From assembly GCF_950295315.1 (NCBI RefSeq), contig NC_080164.1, forward strand, positions 112,364,447 through 112,428,446: a DNA stretch of 64,000 nucleotides, read 5' to 3'. Of the stretch, positions 63,110 to 64,000 are shown in pieces. The stretch comes from Erinaceus europaeus (Eukaryota; Chordata; Mammalia; Eulipotyphla; Erinaceidae). The notes below the pieces were generated by a model. That model was not told the origin of the DNA and did not search any database. It saw nothing but the letters and a program-made list of their open reading frames with translations. A program made the position numbers and the translations under genes. Position 1 is the first letter of the stretch; every line of letters starts with the position of its first letter.

Positions 63110-64000
63110 TTATTGATGTGCTTTTTATTTTTCTTTTCTATTGTGTTTCGGTTACAAGCCACTGTATATTAAATGCCATTATGAAAAATGTAGTCACCCA
63201 ACCTCAGAAATTACAACAATAGTAACTGAAGCATGGATTGATGCAGTTCAGCTAATACCAGTTAGCAAAACAACACCTCCAGTCCAAGAAAAAATGTCAA
63301 CAAAATCCAAAAGAAAAAGAAAGACATAGGAAAAAAAGGGAAAGCAAGAATAAACAATTATGCATATCTATTGTCCACTATAAATTCTATACTATAAATT
63401 CTATGGATAGTTAGAGGATAAAGGGAAGAAGAGGAGAGTGATATACACATAGTGAGAGTCCACCCTGAGTCAGATTTATTCCCCATAATAATTCACAAAT
63501 GAGTATCACTGAATTGAGAAATAAAAAGAAGGAAGAAAAGACAAGAACAAGACAAAAAAATAGCAGTGAAAGGAGATTTTTTTTTTTTTAATTAACTAAG
63601 AGCAGGGAAAAAGGAGAGTGGATGGAAGAGGTAGAGAGAAACAAGTTCCTTTCACACTAGATAGTCACCCAGTCACCTATGAATGGAAAAAACAAGTTAA
63701 TTTTGGTCAACCTGAAGAAGGATGGGGGAAAAGGGACACACATATATAATAATAGGGTTTTTTACTCTATTCTATTTTATTATTACTAAAAGTCAGTCTG
63801 CAGCTTGGACTGCTCCAGATTGGCTACAGGTAGTCTGAGCAAAAACAGCCAATTGTAAAACATATCTAAAAAAAAAAAAAGAAAAAGAAAAAGAAAAACC
63901 CTCCAGGTAGTATTTCCCAGGAAGTTGGTGAGGCTCTGATTGGTCAGGTATTTTGTCACTCAAATAGAGCTCCAGCTACTTAAAAAAACAAAAGAGAGAG
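63110..64000 (-). other. Probable L1 5' UTR
   Basis: Sequence upstream of the L1 ORF1 start; A-rich on the plus strand with short poly(A) runs at 63578-63590 and 63868-63895. No host feature seen. The true 5' end is outside the window. Confidence 0.55.

Larger units (their letters stand above)
60111..64000 (-). mobile_element. L1 retrotransposon, right part, running off the window
   Basis: Continuation of the L1 at 56540-56883. On the minus strand: ORF2 C-terminal region (60111-60370), RT-region sequence (about 60430-61200), endonuclease region (61221-61900), ORF1 (about 62100-63106), then an A-rich 5' UTR to the window edge. The span between the C-terminal and RT parts near 60375-60430 is too short, so about 1.8 kb of ORF2 appears deleted. 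Frames are broken by stops. Confidence 0.88.

Noticed and set aside
46573..64000. EMI-domain and signal-peptide exons of MMRN1
   Set aside because: Looked for Trp/Cys-rich EMI coding sequence ending phase 1 on the minus strand; none seen. Most of the interval is repeats, so they probably lie beyond 64000.

Overview
The window is a repeat-dense, AT-rich, CpG-poor piece of a mammalian nuclear genome. The commonest repeat is a tRNA-derived SINE (A-box/B-box head, a core containing GTGAAGCAGGTCTGCAGGTG, and an AATAAA-rich tail). That SINE, together with the L1 3' ends and an IAP-like endogenous retrovirus family seen here, makes me infer a hedgehog (Erinaceus-type) genome; this rests on memory, not on a search.

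One protein-coding gene is visible: the 3' part of multimerin 1 (MMRN1) on the minus strand, 46572 down to 29208. I resolve five exons (called exons 4-8 here, assuming the usual eight-exon plan): a linker exon (46468-46572), a short coiled-coil exon (44152-44325), the very large coiled-coil exon (41299-43281), an EGF-like exon (32328-32474) and the terminal C1q exon (29208-29629). Every junction is phase 1 with GT/AG ends, and together they encode about 943 residues. The signal peptide, N-terminal region and EMI-domain exons were not found and should lie beyond 64000. The 29 kb downstream of the stop codon (1-29207) has no host exon I can recognise.

Mobile elements, left to right: 1-13 kb holds SINEs, two old solo LTRs, one L1 3' end and a long non-coding retroposon family (called R here). 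13.03-17.21 kb is a minus-strand betaretrovirus-like provirus (ERV1) that lost its 5' half and sits inside a SINE. 21.07-21.74 kb is an uninterrupted, CpG-rich 3' fragment of a jockey/I-like non-LTR reverse transcriptase, unlike anything else here. 23.7-26.0 kb has two solo LTRs, each inside a SINE with target duplications. 30-40 kb (MMRN1 intron and downstream of exon 6) has several sense L1 3' ends, SINEs, R copies and polypurine tracts. Intron 5 carries a 65-bp near-perfect palindrome. 47-53 kb has microsatellites, including a 200-bp GAA/GGAGAA tract. 54.4-55.06 kb is a solo LTR with a 6-bp duplication. 56.54-64.0 kb is one large minus-strand L1 broken by a second, internally deleted provirus (ERV2, 56890-60104, TSD TATACA). 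ERV1 and ERV2 belong to one family and share a spliced-looking 3' open reading frame where env would be expected.
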